From positions 496,001-560,000 of the forward strand of contig JARGSG010000223.1 in assembly GCA_030374805.1 (NCBI GenBank): 64,000 bases of DNA. The letters run 5' to 3'. Source of the DNA: Gracilaria gracilis (taxonomy: Eukaryota; Rhodophyta; Florideophyceae; Gracilariales; Gracilariaceae). Positions 1 through 11,219 of this stretch are shown in pieces; within the stretch, counting starts at the first letter, position 1; each line of letters starts with the position of its first letter. Below the pieces are notes generated by a model. It was given only the letters and a program-made list of their open reading frames with translations. It made no database searches and was not told where the DNA came from. A program made the translations under genes and the position numbers.

Positions 1-1073
1 GGTCACAATTCTTCATCTTTCGCTTGTATGCGGCGGGGGGAACGCCAATAGAGTTTGGTGCAACTTCAGATGACTGAACACTGGAATGGTTGACGACGCT
101 CTCGTGCGGCAGAGAGGCGTGGCTTTCTACCGTCACCCCATGCAATATTCGAGAACTCATTGTATCCGTAACAATCTGAAATGCACCAGGTAAGTAGGGG
201 CGGAGAAAGAAATGAAGAGCGGTTAGGTATTCTACATTCTGGAACGAAGGACAAAATCCGGTGTGACATACTTCGAAGTCAATGGTGCAGCTTCTGGGAG
301 TGAGAGACAGAAATGTGTAGAGATCTAAGGGCATGTTTCGCAAGTAGATGTTTGAAGTCAGAACTTAGGTTTGAGTCTGAGGACACTGACACTGGTAGAT
401 GCCGAGACATGTAGAGTTTCTTACCGTTCTAAAAGATAGGAGAAAGTTGGAATGCATGCAACGCTGTTGAGATGACGTGAGATTCCGGAGAGAGGTAGAA
501 TGCATCCAGTCACATTGAGGTTGACGCAAATGAATGAACACCAGCTCCTGTACGGTGGCACGGACCTTTGCAAAGCGGTAACGAAGAAGCGGCAGCTTAA
601 CTGAGAACTGAGTGAGCGCCTTTGTGGTACCAAGAGCGTCACAGGTCGTGGTGAGCAGTTCATCCCAAGCCTGTCGGAAACTTTGAATGACTTGTATGGG
701 TACCGCGTTGTTATCGCCATGATGTTCTTGCGTCGGCAGGGTCTCATGTTGAAGCGAAAGCGTTTCCAAGTGAAAGACAGACAAACAGGAAGAGCGCGTC
801 AACTTTGTATCAAGTTAAACAATTTTGATCACTAACAGATCACGTCCCATCAAGAGCTTGGAAGATCTCCTTATTACTTCCAAAAAAATAGCATCATTAG
901 TATCTGAATTTCCAGAATAGCCCGGTAGATTACTCTTTTTAAAAGAGCAGAGACGAGCAGGGCCGTTTCGACTAGCTTTGTTGTCACTCTCTTCCTCAAG
1001 TACAGCCAACCTTTCAAAGATTCTGAAATCTAAGGTGGTACCTCTCTCATCCCAGTTCAAGCACGATAAATAA
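1..1073. other. No supported gene
   Basis: Only short open stretches on the minus strand are present (the longest about 145 codons), with no recognisable domain and no consistent codon signal. They may be flank of the transposase to the right or remnants of older insertions. I looked for CACTA-type terminal repeats here that would pair with the region after the transposase and found no convincing pair. Confidence 0.4.
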
Positions 1074-4000
1074 ATGAGTGGTTACTTAACTCCTTTGACG
1101 AGGAAGCGGAGGAAGAGATGGGAGATACCCAACATGAACTCGACCTCAATCTTAAATGCGAATGCAGAAGAACTTGAGAATGTTGAAGAGGAAGTGTTGC
1201 GTTCTCCCTCCCAGAAAAGACGATGCAGATGGGAGACTGGGCACAATCATGTCCTAGATGCAGGCGCTCAGCAAAGAGACCCTGTTGATGGAGAAAATGT
1301 TGACAACAATGCTGGAGTTCACGATCGCCAAGACGATTCCACTCCTGGGAGTTTCAATGCTTCGGCTCACCAACATCTGCCTCAAGAGCACAGTGAGGGA
1401 GAAAATGGGCAAAAGGAACCGGTGTTATTGGATCAAGAAGTAGCAATCGCCTGCGAATCGGATGCGCTGGGGAAAATAGGTACAACTATGTGGGCACTTC
1501 GATCCGAAAGTGTGGCTAGTAGCATCCTGAAAAGCAGCAGTATTAATGGTTCAGATGTAGACGAAAGCTCTATCATTGCTTCCTCCTGGTCCTCATATTG
1601 TAAAGGACGAGAGCAAGAGATGGACCCCATTGCCCGGGAGTTTCGAAGACTGAGCGCTTTCTTATACACCGCAGAACTTTCAAACACATCACAACGAACA
1701 ATTGAGAGACTTCTCGCTGTCGAACCAGTGAATGCCAAGGTTTCCTACAGAGGCCTAGCAGCATACGCCACACGGCATTCGTTGGGTATCAAATCAAGCC
1801 TCGAAATGTGTCCGGAGGGTCATGCGGTATCAACTGGAAGATTGAAAGATTCATTGGAGTGCCCGGTGTGTTCAAGGCCATTAGCAGGCCCGCAAAGCAC
1901 AAAATATTGGTACATGAAACCTTCCGTTGCCCTGAAAGCACTGTGCATCGCTCCACGGTCTTTCGAAGAAATTGTACAAGGTTGCTCTCGTACCAAAACT
2001 GCTTGTGTCGATCCTGACAATGAGAAGGGCCATCAGGATTTCTTTCATGGGCAGATGTTCAAGAAAAGATTTCTTGAACAGATGACGCGCTGGAGTGAAG
2101 ACTCAGATGAGATATACGTGTTCCTCACGCTTTCTACTGATGGATTCGAGTGCTCCAAGAACCGAAATGGGGAACCTGTTTCTACCTGGCCGATTGTGTC
2201 CACCATTTTGAACTTCAACGCCCAGGAGAGATCTCGGGCCAATAATGCTCTCATTCTTTCCATTGTCCCTGGTTCCCACTCATCACAGTACTTCGATACT
2301 TTTGTACATATGATTGTGGAAGACCTAAGGCATCTGGAACGAGGAGTGCCAGTGGTGTGTGCCGACAAGAAAACTCGAACCCTTAAGGCGTTTGTCCTGT
2401 TCTTCACCGCTGACTGGCCAGCTGCTTCAAAGGTGTTAGGTTATGTGGGACACACTGGCACAGTTTTCTGTAGATTCTATCTCAAGGAGGAGCAGTATGT
2501 GAAAGATCTGAAGTGCTCATGTGCCATTCTGAACACTCCCAAGAGCATGTGGGACAGCGTGTTGAAGAAAAAGTCGCCTTACAGAACTGGAGATGTCGTT
2601 AACATGGAATGCGGTGAAACACGGTTCAGAACAGAAATAAAAGACACCTGGAGGAGACTATCCGTTGCCTCTACCTCAATGGTGGGTAGAAGAAAATTGA
2701 TAAAGAGCTCGGGAATCAAATCAAACTGCTGTTTGAGAACACTTTCCGTTGATGTGAAGTACGCATTTCCGTACGACGTCATGCATCTCGTCCTGCTAGG
2801 ATGGACGAAACACCTTCTCAAGTTAATGTTTGGAGTACATCATAACCATGAAAGACTCCCAGAGGTTCCTTCGTACTGCATTCCAGCTAAAACTATACAA
2901 AGCATTGATGATTCCATGAAATCGTCGTCATGTGGGATCCCAGTGTGTTGGGGCCGCTCACCAATGAATATCGGCGAATTGGGGAAGTACAAGGCAGAGG
3001 ACTTAAAGAAGGCGGCAGAGCTGTACATGCTTCCTTTCCTTCACAGGTTTCGAGTTGGCCATGGAGTACTGACCATATGGAAAATGACGTCTAGTCTAGT
3101 CTCCATATCATTTGGGTACGACTGTAGACCCCAAACTGTGAGAAACATGACATCGGTGGTTGAAGAACTGTACATTCGATTCGCCAAAATGTTCTACAGA
3201 TCCAAATCCGAGGCATATTGTCTTACTCTTTCTACCCACGCAATCCTACACCTTCCTGAGCTTCTTAGACAGTGTGGCCCGCTTCCAATCACGTCGCAGT
3301 TTCTCATCGAAAGACTTCTCGGCGAAATGGGGAGGCGGATACATGCTAAGAGAAACATCTGCTCTCATCTCTTCCACAGAAACCACAAACTATTTTGTCT
3401 CCGAATCCTGAACGATGGGACAGCCCCAAGAACTGTTATGGAGACGGACATGACATTGAATTCAGAAGGAGAATGCAGTTCTGCAGAGAATGAAACTCGC
3501 CTTGAACTCGACGTGCTTGTAGAGTGCCATGGCCTCGGAAGTGCATGCCAACCATCAAAAGCTCAGGAAGCCAAAGTAGCTCGATTCGTAACGTCGATGT
3601 TTCCTGGTCTTGAACGAAACTTCTTGATTGTTAAGGCGCGGCAATATAGATCAGCGTCAATAACAAGAGCAGGAAATACGGTTTCCATTGAGACATCGGA
3701 TACTTACAAAGCCAGAGCAGCGAGGCAGCAAACTGCTCGGCAAAAGTTTGTCATCGCAGCTGAATTTGTTCGGTCTGGTAATGAAGATGACGTCAATCAT
3801 TCCGAATCATCACACAAGACGAGAAGCGAAACGATGTCGAAAAAAGATTTGTACTACGGAGACGTGATGAAGATCATCGAAGTCCATCTTGAAATTGAAG
3901 GACAGGGAACAGTGCAGCAATTGAGATCGGTGTTCGTCGATATACGCTGGCAGTATGGTTGCGTATATGACGAGAAGCTAGATATTTTGTTTGTCAAACA

Positions 4001-4160
4001 TCGCAAACGCACTCTCGTCAGCACTGAAGTAGCACATTGCATTCAGCGTGTCGTCGGGTACTTAGACATACCAAGCAGGCGTTATTATCTCGATCCAGAA
4101 CGAGAAAAAAGAGTTACCACGAAACGTCTCACCGTCCAGGGAGTAAAAAAGAAATTGTGA
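1074..4160 (+). CDS. CACTA/Tnp2-type DDE transposase
   Basis: This 1028-residue uninterrupted frame starts at the first ATG after an upstream stop and encodes a transposase of the plant/fungal Tnp2 (CACTA, EnSpm) kind. In order it shows an acidic N-terminal region rich in short repeats, a small zinc site near residue 245 (CPEGH then CPVC), and the RNase-H-like core. The first core strand is STDGF near residue 355. It is followed by the diagnostic ILSIVPGSHS and LRHLERGVPVV stretches, ADWPAAS near 445 (family TINDFPA), and DVMHLVLLGWTKHLL near 568. A DUF4218-like segment follows near 720-760 (HAILHLPELL, then the GEMGRRIHAKRN region). The family performs cut-and-paste transposition in the nucleus. 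The frame is intact, so the source element may be young, but I could not find its terminal repeats or target duplication. The family assignment is firm at superfamily level; the exact clade is open. Confidence 0.85.
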   Translation: MSGYLTPLTRKRRKRWEIPNMNSTSILNANAEELENVEEEVLRSPSQKRRCRWETGHNHVLDAGAQQRDPVDGENVDNNAGVHDRQDDSTPGSFNASAHQHLPQEHSEGENGQKEPVLLDQEVAIACESDALGKIGTTMWALRSESVASSILKSSSINGSDVDESSIIASSWSSYCKGREQEMDPIAREFRRLSAFLYTAELSNTSQRTIERLLAVEPVNAKVSYRGLAAYATRHSLGIKSSLEMCPEGHAVSTGRLKDSLECPVCSRPLAGPQSTKYWYMKPSVALKALCIAPRSFEEIVQGCSRTKTACVDPDNEKGHQDFFHGQMFKKRFLEQMTRWSEDSDEIYVFLTLSTDGFECSKNRNGEPVSTWPIVSTILNFNAQERSRANNALILSIVPGSHSSQYFDTFVHMIVEDLRHLERGVPVVCADKKTRTLKAFVLFFTADWPAASKVLGYVGHTGTVFCRFYLKEEQYVKDLKCSCAILNTPKSMWDSVLKKKSPYRTGDVVNMECGETRFRTEIKDTWRRLSVASTSMVGRRKLIKSSGIKSNCCLRTLSVDVKYAFPYDVMHLVLLGWTKHLLKLMFGVHHNHERLPEVPSYCIPAKTIQSIDDSMKSSSCGIPVCWGRSPMNIGELGKYKAEDLKKAAELYMLPFLHRFRVGHGVLTIWKMTSSLVSISFGYDCRPQTVRNMTSVVEELYIRFAKMFYRSKSEAYCLTLSTHAILHLPELLRQCGPLPITSQFLIERLLGEMGRRIHAKRNICSHLFHRNHKLFCLRILNDGTAPRTVMETDMTLNSEGECSSAENETRLELDVLVECHGLGSACQPSKAQEAKVARFVTSMFPGLERNFLIVKARQYRSASITRAGNTVSIETSDTYKARAARQQTARQKFVIAAEFVRSGNEDDVNHSESSHKTRSETMSKKDLYYGDVMKIIEVHLEIEGQGTVQQLRSVFVDIRWQYGCVYDEKLDILFVKHRKRTLVSTEVAHCIQRVVGYLDIPSRRYYLDPEREKRVTTKRLTVQGVKKKL

Positions 4161-5609
4161 GCTACGATTTGGCTTTGAAATTCATATCAAGTACTGATAG
4201 AGGTCATGATGTAGTCCTCGGTCGAAAAGTTGAATGGTAAGTCACGTTCTTGAATTACTCGACCCGAAGAATTTGAACCATATCAAAAAATAAAACAGAG
4301 CATCTCTTCGACCAACAATCCTAAAGTACAACTAGTATCATCTCTTCTATGTGCTCCAGTCGATACGAGCTGAGGTGTTCATTTTGGCTGGAAAAAGGGA
4401 GCCGCGGTTCTGTATGGTATTAGGAGATCAATTATTGCAGGTGATGACTCTCTGTTCTTCTCTCTGTATCGTTGTGAGAATAGATGATCAAATCCAGCTG
4501 GGGCTTGTCCTCTCTCTATATTGCAACGGTATAAGTCTTGTTCTATAGCCTAATCAAGTCATGAGAACATTTTCCATTTCGGGAATGGTGATCAACAGTG
4601 TAAGATTGTTCACGAGATTTGGATTAAAAGAAACCCCAAGACTTATCGAAACATGGTGCAAGGGAAAGGCAGCGATCACGCAAGTAGAGATCCACTCTGT
4701 TGCAAAGCAGTTCAGCTAGGAATTTGGGTTACGGTAAACGAGGATAATGTGCCTGAGAAAAAGAAACCATACGTGTGCTGCAAAACAGGCGGCTTACAAA
4801 ACTATGGTTTCATAACTAGCAAGCTACCTGCCTTCAGATTTGTTCCATGGATGTGGGTGATGACGTCACCCTGCCGAGGGCCACCAAAGAAGGGGGCCCC
4901 TGATTCGCTCCCTATGCGGGTTCCTCAAGTCCAGCACGCGACCGGGCACCGGTATTGCTATGAGAATGTAAGCCAGGATTGTTAAACCCACGCAGCACTA
5001 GAAAAATGACGTACCAACGCTCACGTTGTACGCCCTGAAACTCGATAGATATTCCATGGAATATACGTTTGAACGATAGGCCAAAGAAAGAAGAACATGA
5101 ATAGCACGCAAAGTGGACGGGTACTGTCGCGAAACAGTAATAAAGAAGGATTAAACGCGTGGCAGGTGATCAAAACGAGGGAACCATAGTACTTACAGTG
5201 AAAAGTTCTACTTTTGTTCCATCTGCGCGTGGCGGTTCTCTTCATTCCACGAGCTCAACACAGAGAACTCGGCGGGGGCGGAGTGTCCATCGCGATTGCT
5301 TCGAACGGGGCGGGTGCGTGAACGTAATAGTGGGCGCGGCCGTATGCCTATATGTTTTAAATTGCCTGCAATGGCAATCCACATTCATTCTAGTTCGATA
5401 TGCTTTGTCTGCTCATCCGTAGTAGATAGCGCCACCGAGTAGCGCTACCAAGCGTCTTCGTGTTTGGTAGACCACTTGAACCTCGGCTACGAAGCATCTC
5501 CTTGTTCGATTTCGCAAGAATTGATTGGTTGATTTCGGTCTGAAGGTTACGCGAATGAAAGAATGTAATTGGATAACCGAATTGGGGTAAGGGAAAAAAT
5601 TTTCATTGT
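4161..5609. other. No supported gene
   Basis: This stretch holds only short incoherent open frames after the transposase stop. It presumably includes the 3' flank of that element. No terminal repeat, tRNA or conserved motif was recognised. Confidence 0.4.
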
Positions 5610-6710
5610 ATGTCGGTGAACACGTATATTGACGTATACGGGCCTGTTGTTATCCATACGAGACTTACCAGCTGTTTCCAAACGTTTCTCAAAGAACTTC
5701 CAGAGATGCTACCGATATATTATTGCATTGAGAAGGAAAAGGGTAAGTGTCGGGTGGGGAACGGTGTTATTGGTTCTGAACCGAATCATCACTGTCTCCT
5801 CTGCAAAGAACCGATGCATGTTATTTGCGGCAAACCACCGCCACCTTCGATGATAAGAAAAAATATTCTCAACAGTGGCGGTGATGGTTGCGTCGTTTGC
5901 AGTGTTTGCGTCTCTCACAGTGGGAATCCAGGCATATCAGTGAGTGCTGCTAACACTGCCGTTGCGTCGAATCAATTTGAAAAAGAAGAAGTGGATGATG
6001 AAAGTTATCAAAGGATCATAGGAGACCTGATTCCTTCCAATGTCAAGGTGATGGCGTATATGGAAACTCGAGACTCTCCAGAAAGGAGCGTTTTCAGCGG
6101 GCACGTTCATTACGTGTGAGTAAAGGATTGTGACCCTCGCGTAGAAAGCTCCAGATGTGATCGCACTCGATTCATTCTACCCAGAACTGCGCATAGAACC
6201 TACTGTACAAGTACTCAGCTTCAGATAGACAAACGGCAAAAAAATGCAGACAAGGTTCGTCGATACCGTGCTAGGAACCGTGATAGAGATAACCAGAACG
6301 CACGTGGTCGATATCAGCACAAAGTGGACGGTAAATCTGCTAGAGGTTCCGCATCCAGCGGTAAAGAGTCCGTGAAAATCAAAGCGCCACGCCTTTCGAA
6401 AAGACGGGCGTGGGCGAGCACCAACAGCCCACCTGTTTTTATTAAACAGGTAGGAAGCAGACAGGGTGATTTGAGCTCTCTCCCATGCCAAGGTTTTTAT
6501 CACGTTCACACGGTGTCCGACATTTATCACATTCGTAGGAGTTTTCATGTGTATAACGCAGAAAAACCGTCGGAGCTTCAAGGAAAGAAAGTATTTCAGT
6601 TCCAAAATGACGGAAGCGGGAGTCGTCAACTCATTTTAGTCACCGATCAATCTCTTGCTGCCGATAGACGTAGGAGGGAAGGTAGTCAGTCGGTCTCGCA
6701 ACCAGACTAG
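5610..6710 (+). CDS. Spliced Cys/His-rich protein, function unknown
   Basis: Two open stretches in the same frame are separated by a 69-nt segment with good splice signals: donor GTGAGT at 6116 and acceptor CCCAG ending at 6184. Joining 5610-6115 to 6185-6710 keeps the frame and gives about 343 residues. The first exon carries a zinc-site-like cluster (CLLCKEPMHVIC, then CVVCSVC near residue 100) laid out like a PHD or HC-type finger. The second exon opens with a strongly basic helix (KRQKNADKVRRYRARNRDR) that could bind nucleic acid. I do not recognise the family. An accessory gene of a DNA transposon is possible because of the neighbourhood and the Cys pattern, but this is inference. A further 3' exon may exist, since the next frame stays open to about 6846. 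Confidence 0.5.
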
Positions 6711-7169
6711 CGCAAGTTCTGTGTCACCAACAGCGTTTCTGCCAGGTGATTTAAGAAAGACCAGTGGAGTGGCATCATCTGTTGGGACAAACAGCAGTAG
6801 ATTCTTACTGCATTTCAAATTTGCTTCTGATAAAGTGAGTGTTTGAACAACTAGAAAATGCACAACTGGCAGAGAAGAATGTCTGGCTTGCATGGAGCAA
6901 ATGCGGCTTGTATGGCATCGAGGATGTTCTCGCGGTCTGAGGAATACTGAGAAAAGAGCTGACAGGTGGAAAGAGTTCGAGAACTCTTGGTGACGCAAAG
7001 CGGAGCGAGCGAAGGGTGGTCGGGGGAAGAGGGGAGCGGGGAGAGGGGGAGGGGGCATGGGGGAGCGGTTTGATTGTTCGAAGGTGGAGCAAGTTGGGTG
7101 TGTATGATGTGGCGTCTCTGTGCAGCATACATAATTGTCACCCCAATTAACTGTCCCCGCTTCTTGAAT
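6711..7169. other. Intergenic, no clear gene
   Basis: A long minus-strand open stretch covers this segment, but its translation is Pro/Ser/His-rich without domains and crosses a purine-rich simple tract near 7015-7065. I treat it as fortuitous. Confidence 0.4.
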
Positions 7170-7234
7170 CAATCGCTTACGATTCCGAAAGGACGCGTGC
7201 AGCGTTCCAAAAGGACGCATGCAGCGTTCCGAAA
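7170..7234. repeat. 22-bp tandem repeat, three units
   Basis: Three consecutive units of about 22 bp share the core TTCCGAAAGGACGCGTGCAG, with one or two changes each. The array lies at the 3' end of the copine-like frame and encodes its last, non-conserved residues, so it may mark where the original 3' part of that gene was lost. Confidence 0.75.
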
Positions 7235-8196
7235 GGAAATGATTGGTGCGTGATGTGCAGTAGCAAGGAAACGCGTGTGCTATCGCTGGAAGTGATAAGC
7301 AAACACAGGCGGGGAGTGAAAGTCGATGGAGGAGTGGTGGCGTGTGAAGTCCATGGAGCTGCGCGCAGCCCGGAGAGATCAAGTCGGCCGTTAAGGACTA
7401 ACATTTGTCTCAACTGCTGCAGGGTAAAGACGGAACATGCAAGCATCTTGTGGCCCAGAGGGGTTGCCTTGTAATGAAAGAATTCCAGACGATAGGGTCT
7501 GGTTTGGTTCTCATCGGCCTTTGTGCCGTGCATCTTTATCGTGGCGCCAGTAAAATTCATGGGTGCTTTGGAATGGGGATCAATGGCCATCTTTGTCAAT
7601 ATCTCCGAACGGTATAATGCTTTCCATCTTCGATTGCCTTCGCTCTCCCATGTATACAGCACATAATACAATCTGGCATTCGAAAACGGCCATCCCTTCT
7701 TCTTGTTGACGTATGCCTGCACATTAAGAATAATCTTTTCAATCTTTGGGGTAATCCAGCCAACGGAAACTTCGGCGATGTTGGTCGACGGTGGAAGTCC
7801 TTGGATGGATAATAACAATCTCTCATTAGCTGCCATGCGCAAATCTGTCAACGAGAGCACCAAGTGGCCAATGGGATGGGCAGGTTCGCGCCTCTTCCAG
7901 AAAAATATACGAATGATTGCATGCTGATGGACTTCAAATTCACGATCAAACGGTTGGAGTTTGAAATGCTCAAAGTCTACCTGCAACTTGGCTAGTCGCT
8001 TCCACGTGGACTCCAACATATCCAGCGTAGCAACTAGAACCTCGTCGGCGCTGGGAAACGACGAAGCGTGCGGCAGCTTCATGTTGAGACGATAGCGTGC
8101 CAGATTGAACTTGTTCTGGCGCGCCTGCAGTATGGAGTGCTCGAAGTGAGAGATACTGTCCTTGGCATGGCGGAGCTCTAGGTCGGTGACCAACAT
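7177..8196 (-). CDS. Double-C2-domain protein, copine-like
   Basis: The 339-residue frame reads as two C2 domains in series. C2A spans roughly residues 55-135 (STWKRLAKLQVDFEHFKL, then IIRIFFWKRREP and IGHLVLSLTDL). C2B spans roughly 145-265 (RWKALYRSEILTKMAIDP, then PYRLEFFHYKATPLGHKM). The order WR-SEI, a partner segment, then RLEFFHYK and GH matches the second C2 domain of copines, which are Ca2+-dependent phospholipid-binding proteins acting at the plasma membrane. Copines continue into a von Willebrand A domain; here the protein instead ends in about 45 unrelated residues that run into a 22-bp tandem repeat, so the gene looks cut short. The acidic Ca2+-binding loops are poorly kept (HYKATPL instead of a DWD-type loop), so Ca2+ binding is doubtful. 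Confidence 0.6.
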   Translation of the reverse strand: MLVTDLELRHAKDSISHFEHSILQARQNKFNLARYRLNMKLPHASSFPSADEVLVATLDMLESTWKRLAKLQVDFEHFKLQPFDREFEVHQHAIIRIFFWKRREPAHPIGHLVLSLTDLRMAANERLLLSIQGLPPSTNIAEVSVGWITPKIEKIILNVQAYVNKKKGWPFSNARLYYVLYTWESEGNRRWKALYRSEILTKMAIDPHSKAPMNFTGATIKMHGTKADENQTRPYRLEFFHYKATPLGHKMLACSVFTLQQLRQMLVLNGRLDLSGLRAAPWTSHATTPPSTFTPRLCLLITSSDSTRVSLLLHITHQSFPFGTLHASFWNAARVLSES

Positions 8197-9461
8197 GACA
8201 GTTCATGCTTCGCGGCGGTTCGAAGACAGACGGAGACGTTGGGCGACGAGACGCGTCAGGCGAATGGCAAGGCAGGAAGGTGAGAGGCGCGCATCTTGTC
8301 AGCTTTTCCATCCCGCGCCGGTTGGTGGCGAGTACTCTTTGGATCTGCGCCACAGAGTGACGCTTGTCACCACGTGTACACTTTAGGGGGCGTGACTCAC
8401 GCAGCGTGAGACTGCGAAATGAATCTAAAAAGTGCTCCAGGCACTGGTTGCAACAATCGCATCGAATTATTCGCTGTTGCAATAACTCTCGCGACGCGAC
8501 GCATATATTTGCGCCTCGAGAAATCCGGCACGCATGAAACTTATCTATTGTAGCATATCATAGATATCTTAGCCTTAGATAGCGCTACAACAGTACTCCG
8601 TCACTTCGTGCTCCCTCACAAGTCTTGCAGTAGAAAACGTCTCGTTGCCCATAGGCCAGATATCTAATGTTAAAGCAAGCTATGTTCAACATCATGTCTG
8701 TCGAGATCATGGCTTGCTCTCCAGCACTTCATCTTTGTAACGGTAGCTCTATCTTACCAGTCTTCAGTTCTTTTTCCCCTCAAATGTCTGTACCCTTGGT
8801 AGTCCATCTCTCCTCTATGCAACCCACACCCACACATAATGTTGCCAATCTCCCAAGCTCATGTTTTGTAACCATCTATTACTTCATATATGAGGCCGGT
8901 ATGAATGTACGTTTTTCAAAATACACAGCCATGAGACTCACCGGCAGTTCGCATCAATTTCAACTGCACCACCCATCACATGTAAAAAGTTACAACTCGT
9001 CTTGTGATCCCTGAGATTCAACTCCCCCAGAAAACCATTCGAATGAAGCACAGCCACTCGAATGCGCAACGCTCTTGTCACAGCGAAAACCTTACTGCAA
9101 CACTTCACAATCCGTGCTTTCAGGCACAGATTCCATTCCAATACAACGATGCGCCCTGCCGTCCTTCCGTCTGCGACCGCAATTGCCTCTGACAGCAGCA
9201 CATTTCACCATCACGACAATGTGTGTCTGTTTAATCACCACCATCCGTGATTGAATTCTCATTATGTTATAATACCGCCTGCTCACGCAAGCACCAGCTC
9301 GGTACAGAAACGGTCGTGCATCTATAATACATATCACCAATCATAACTTCGGTGAACAGAAGCCAAGCACTCATCGTTCTGTTTTCAAATATCGTTTATA
9401 ACCAAACCCTACGCGTGGAAAAGCTGCTTTTCAACAAGTGTAATGCATATCATAGCAACCG
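8197..9461. other. No supported gene
   Basis: The segment contains the putative upstream region of the copine-like gene and only short scattered open frames. No motif, repeat or RNA gene was recognised. Confidence 0.4.
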
Positions 9462-11219
9462 TCAGTCATAAGACAGTTTCTTAGCCAAGTAGTACAAAAA
9501 AACGCCATGAAACAACCACTGTGGTAGTTGTTTTTCCTTTTCTTCATGCTGCCAATGAGCAACAAAAGCTGACTCAAACTCTCTCTGGCATATGCGGATC
9601 GACGCCCCAAACAATCTTACGAGCTTCCTCAGTTCCGCTGTCTGACCAGTTCTCAAGCGGTTCCGGTCCCACTCGAATCGATTCAGATTCTATCTCGCTT
9701 ACAGATTCATACACCTCCTTAGTCCAGGGTCGTTTAGGGCGCTGAGGTCGCTGAGGGCGCTGTCCTGGACGACGATTCGGTCTCGGGGTGCGGGTTGGCC
9801 TGCGCGTCGGCCTCGGAGTACGAGTGGGTGCCACAGGAGATTCGTCCACCATTGGAGATGCACTTGGCGATGGTGTGGCACTCATGCTCACGCTTGGTGT
9901 CACTGAGGCACTGGCGCTTGGCATCATAGATGAACTCATGCTTGGGCTGGCAGTAGCACTCATGCTTGCTGTCGGAGTTGTTGACAAACTGGGGCTTGCG
10001 GTGAGCGATATGCTTACGGTCGGTGATGCAGAGGCACTTATAGTTGCGCTTGGAGTCACTGGGGGGCTGGGGCTCGGTGTGAACGATGAACTCATGCTCG
10101 GTGTCACTGAGTTTACTCCCAAAGTACCTTCATCATTCAGGCTGGCAACAAAGTTTGCGAGAGAAACCAACGGATTCTAGCCCTCCATGCGATTCTGGTC
10201 AGGTGCCGATCCATGTTGAGCGCCTTTCACATTGATGTTCAGAATTACCTTCATGATTGTCCCGCTTACGTCAGTCCCAGTGTCGACATCTAGTTCACCT
10301 CGGTTGTATTCCGGATCATCGAAGGCAAAGGTGCTAAACATGCCCTGTACTTTTTCGTGAAAGTCAGCAAGCGCTGCTAGCTTACCGGTCATTTCACCCT
10401 TCGCCCAGTCCGGAATGGTATTGCAGGAGTTGTTTGGAGATGTGTACATTGCCGAGTGTACAGCGGTACATCAGCAGATTCTTCCATACTACTGATGTCA
10501 AAAACTGGTCGGTCACACCCCTTTTCAGCTCGAACAATCCACATGGCATCGTAGACAACACCAAAGCCTGGTCGCCTCGTACCAGGGTCCTTCATGTACA
10601 CAGGAGTAGACATATCCCACTCTTCAGACGTGTCAAATATAATCTCCAGCTGTGTTTTCTTAAACGGATTTGGATCTGCAGTGTCGTAGGTCTGAGCGAG
10701 GGCACAAAACATGATGAAAGCTGAAACGGCCGGTCCCTTGTCATCTACACAACCCCTGCCAACTAGAAAATCTTGAGGCGAAACAGTACCTCCGGGATAG
10801 TCCCTTGTCTGCACTTCTGGTGAAAACGGGCCCCCAGCCGAGGTCCACCCTTCACCATCAGATGCCGGAACCGTACCAAGATGGCAGATGGCACTGACCT
10901 TATGCTCAGCGGAGTCTGGACCAATACGATACCCAAACACCCAGTACTTACTCTGGGAGAGCTCCTGCTCAGTTCGATTATGGGTCCCGTTGGTACCGTC
11001 ACTGCACCACTGGAAAGGGACGAGCTGATGTATGTTCATAACGTTCGTGTTGAAGTCTTCGGCGACTTTGACAATTTGGTGACGACATTGCATCAGTCCG
11101 GCGTGTACCTGTTCATCGGAAAGATCCGCACCCCTATACGCTTTGACCTTACATAGATCGGTTGTCTCCTTCACCCAATTCTGCCACAGATCGCACAAGA
11201 TCTTGTTGTCGTCGTCCAT
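9462..11219 (-). pseudogene. M20-family metallopeptidase (PepV/carnosinase-like), broken
   Basis: Reading leftward from the ATG at 11219, the first 250 residues contain the M20 metal-site signature GRGCVDDKGPAVSAFIM, the catalytic-region motif IFDTSEEWDM (family EE acidic pair), and the VVYDAMWIVRAEKG segment. The frame then changes near 10440-10500 and continues with YTSPNNSCNTIPDWAKGE and the dimerisation-domain motif GAQHGSAPDQN. An in-frame TAG (10177-10179) follows, after which the same frame resumes with NPLVSLANFVASLND. A Ser/Thr/Pro-rich and then Arg/Pro-rich tract (about 10120-9720) is inserted before a probable C-terminal piece, which needs one more frame change near 9590. M20 enzymes are zinc or cobalt dipeptidases or deacylases. 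With two frame changes and one stop this is most likely a pseudogene of a host gene; unannotated introns could explain part of it but not the TAG. Confidence 0.75.
9720..10120. repeat. Low-complexity Ser/Thr/Pro and Arg/Pro coding tract
   Basis: On the minus strand this tract encodes repeating S-(M/A)-S-A-T-P-S-P-S-type units, followed by PTRTPRPTRR-like units. It is a degenerate minisatellite with periods of roughly 18-36 bp. It sits inside the M20-like reading frame, where family members have no such insert. Comparable tracts are linker-like in secreted or wall proteins, but nothing here shows export. Confidence 0.6.

Noticed and set aside
300-5400. CACTA terminal repeats bounding the first transposase
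   Set aside because: Several CACTA or TAGTG words occur (for example near 828, 4991 and 5325) but no pair extends beyond five or six matching bases.
6636-7382. Minus-strand open frame of 248 codons overlapping the copine-like gene's 3' end
   Set aside because: Pro/Ser/His-rich translation without domains, crossing simple-sequence tracts and lying in another frame of better supported sequence.
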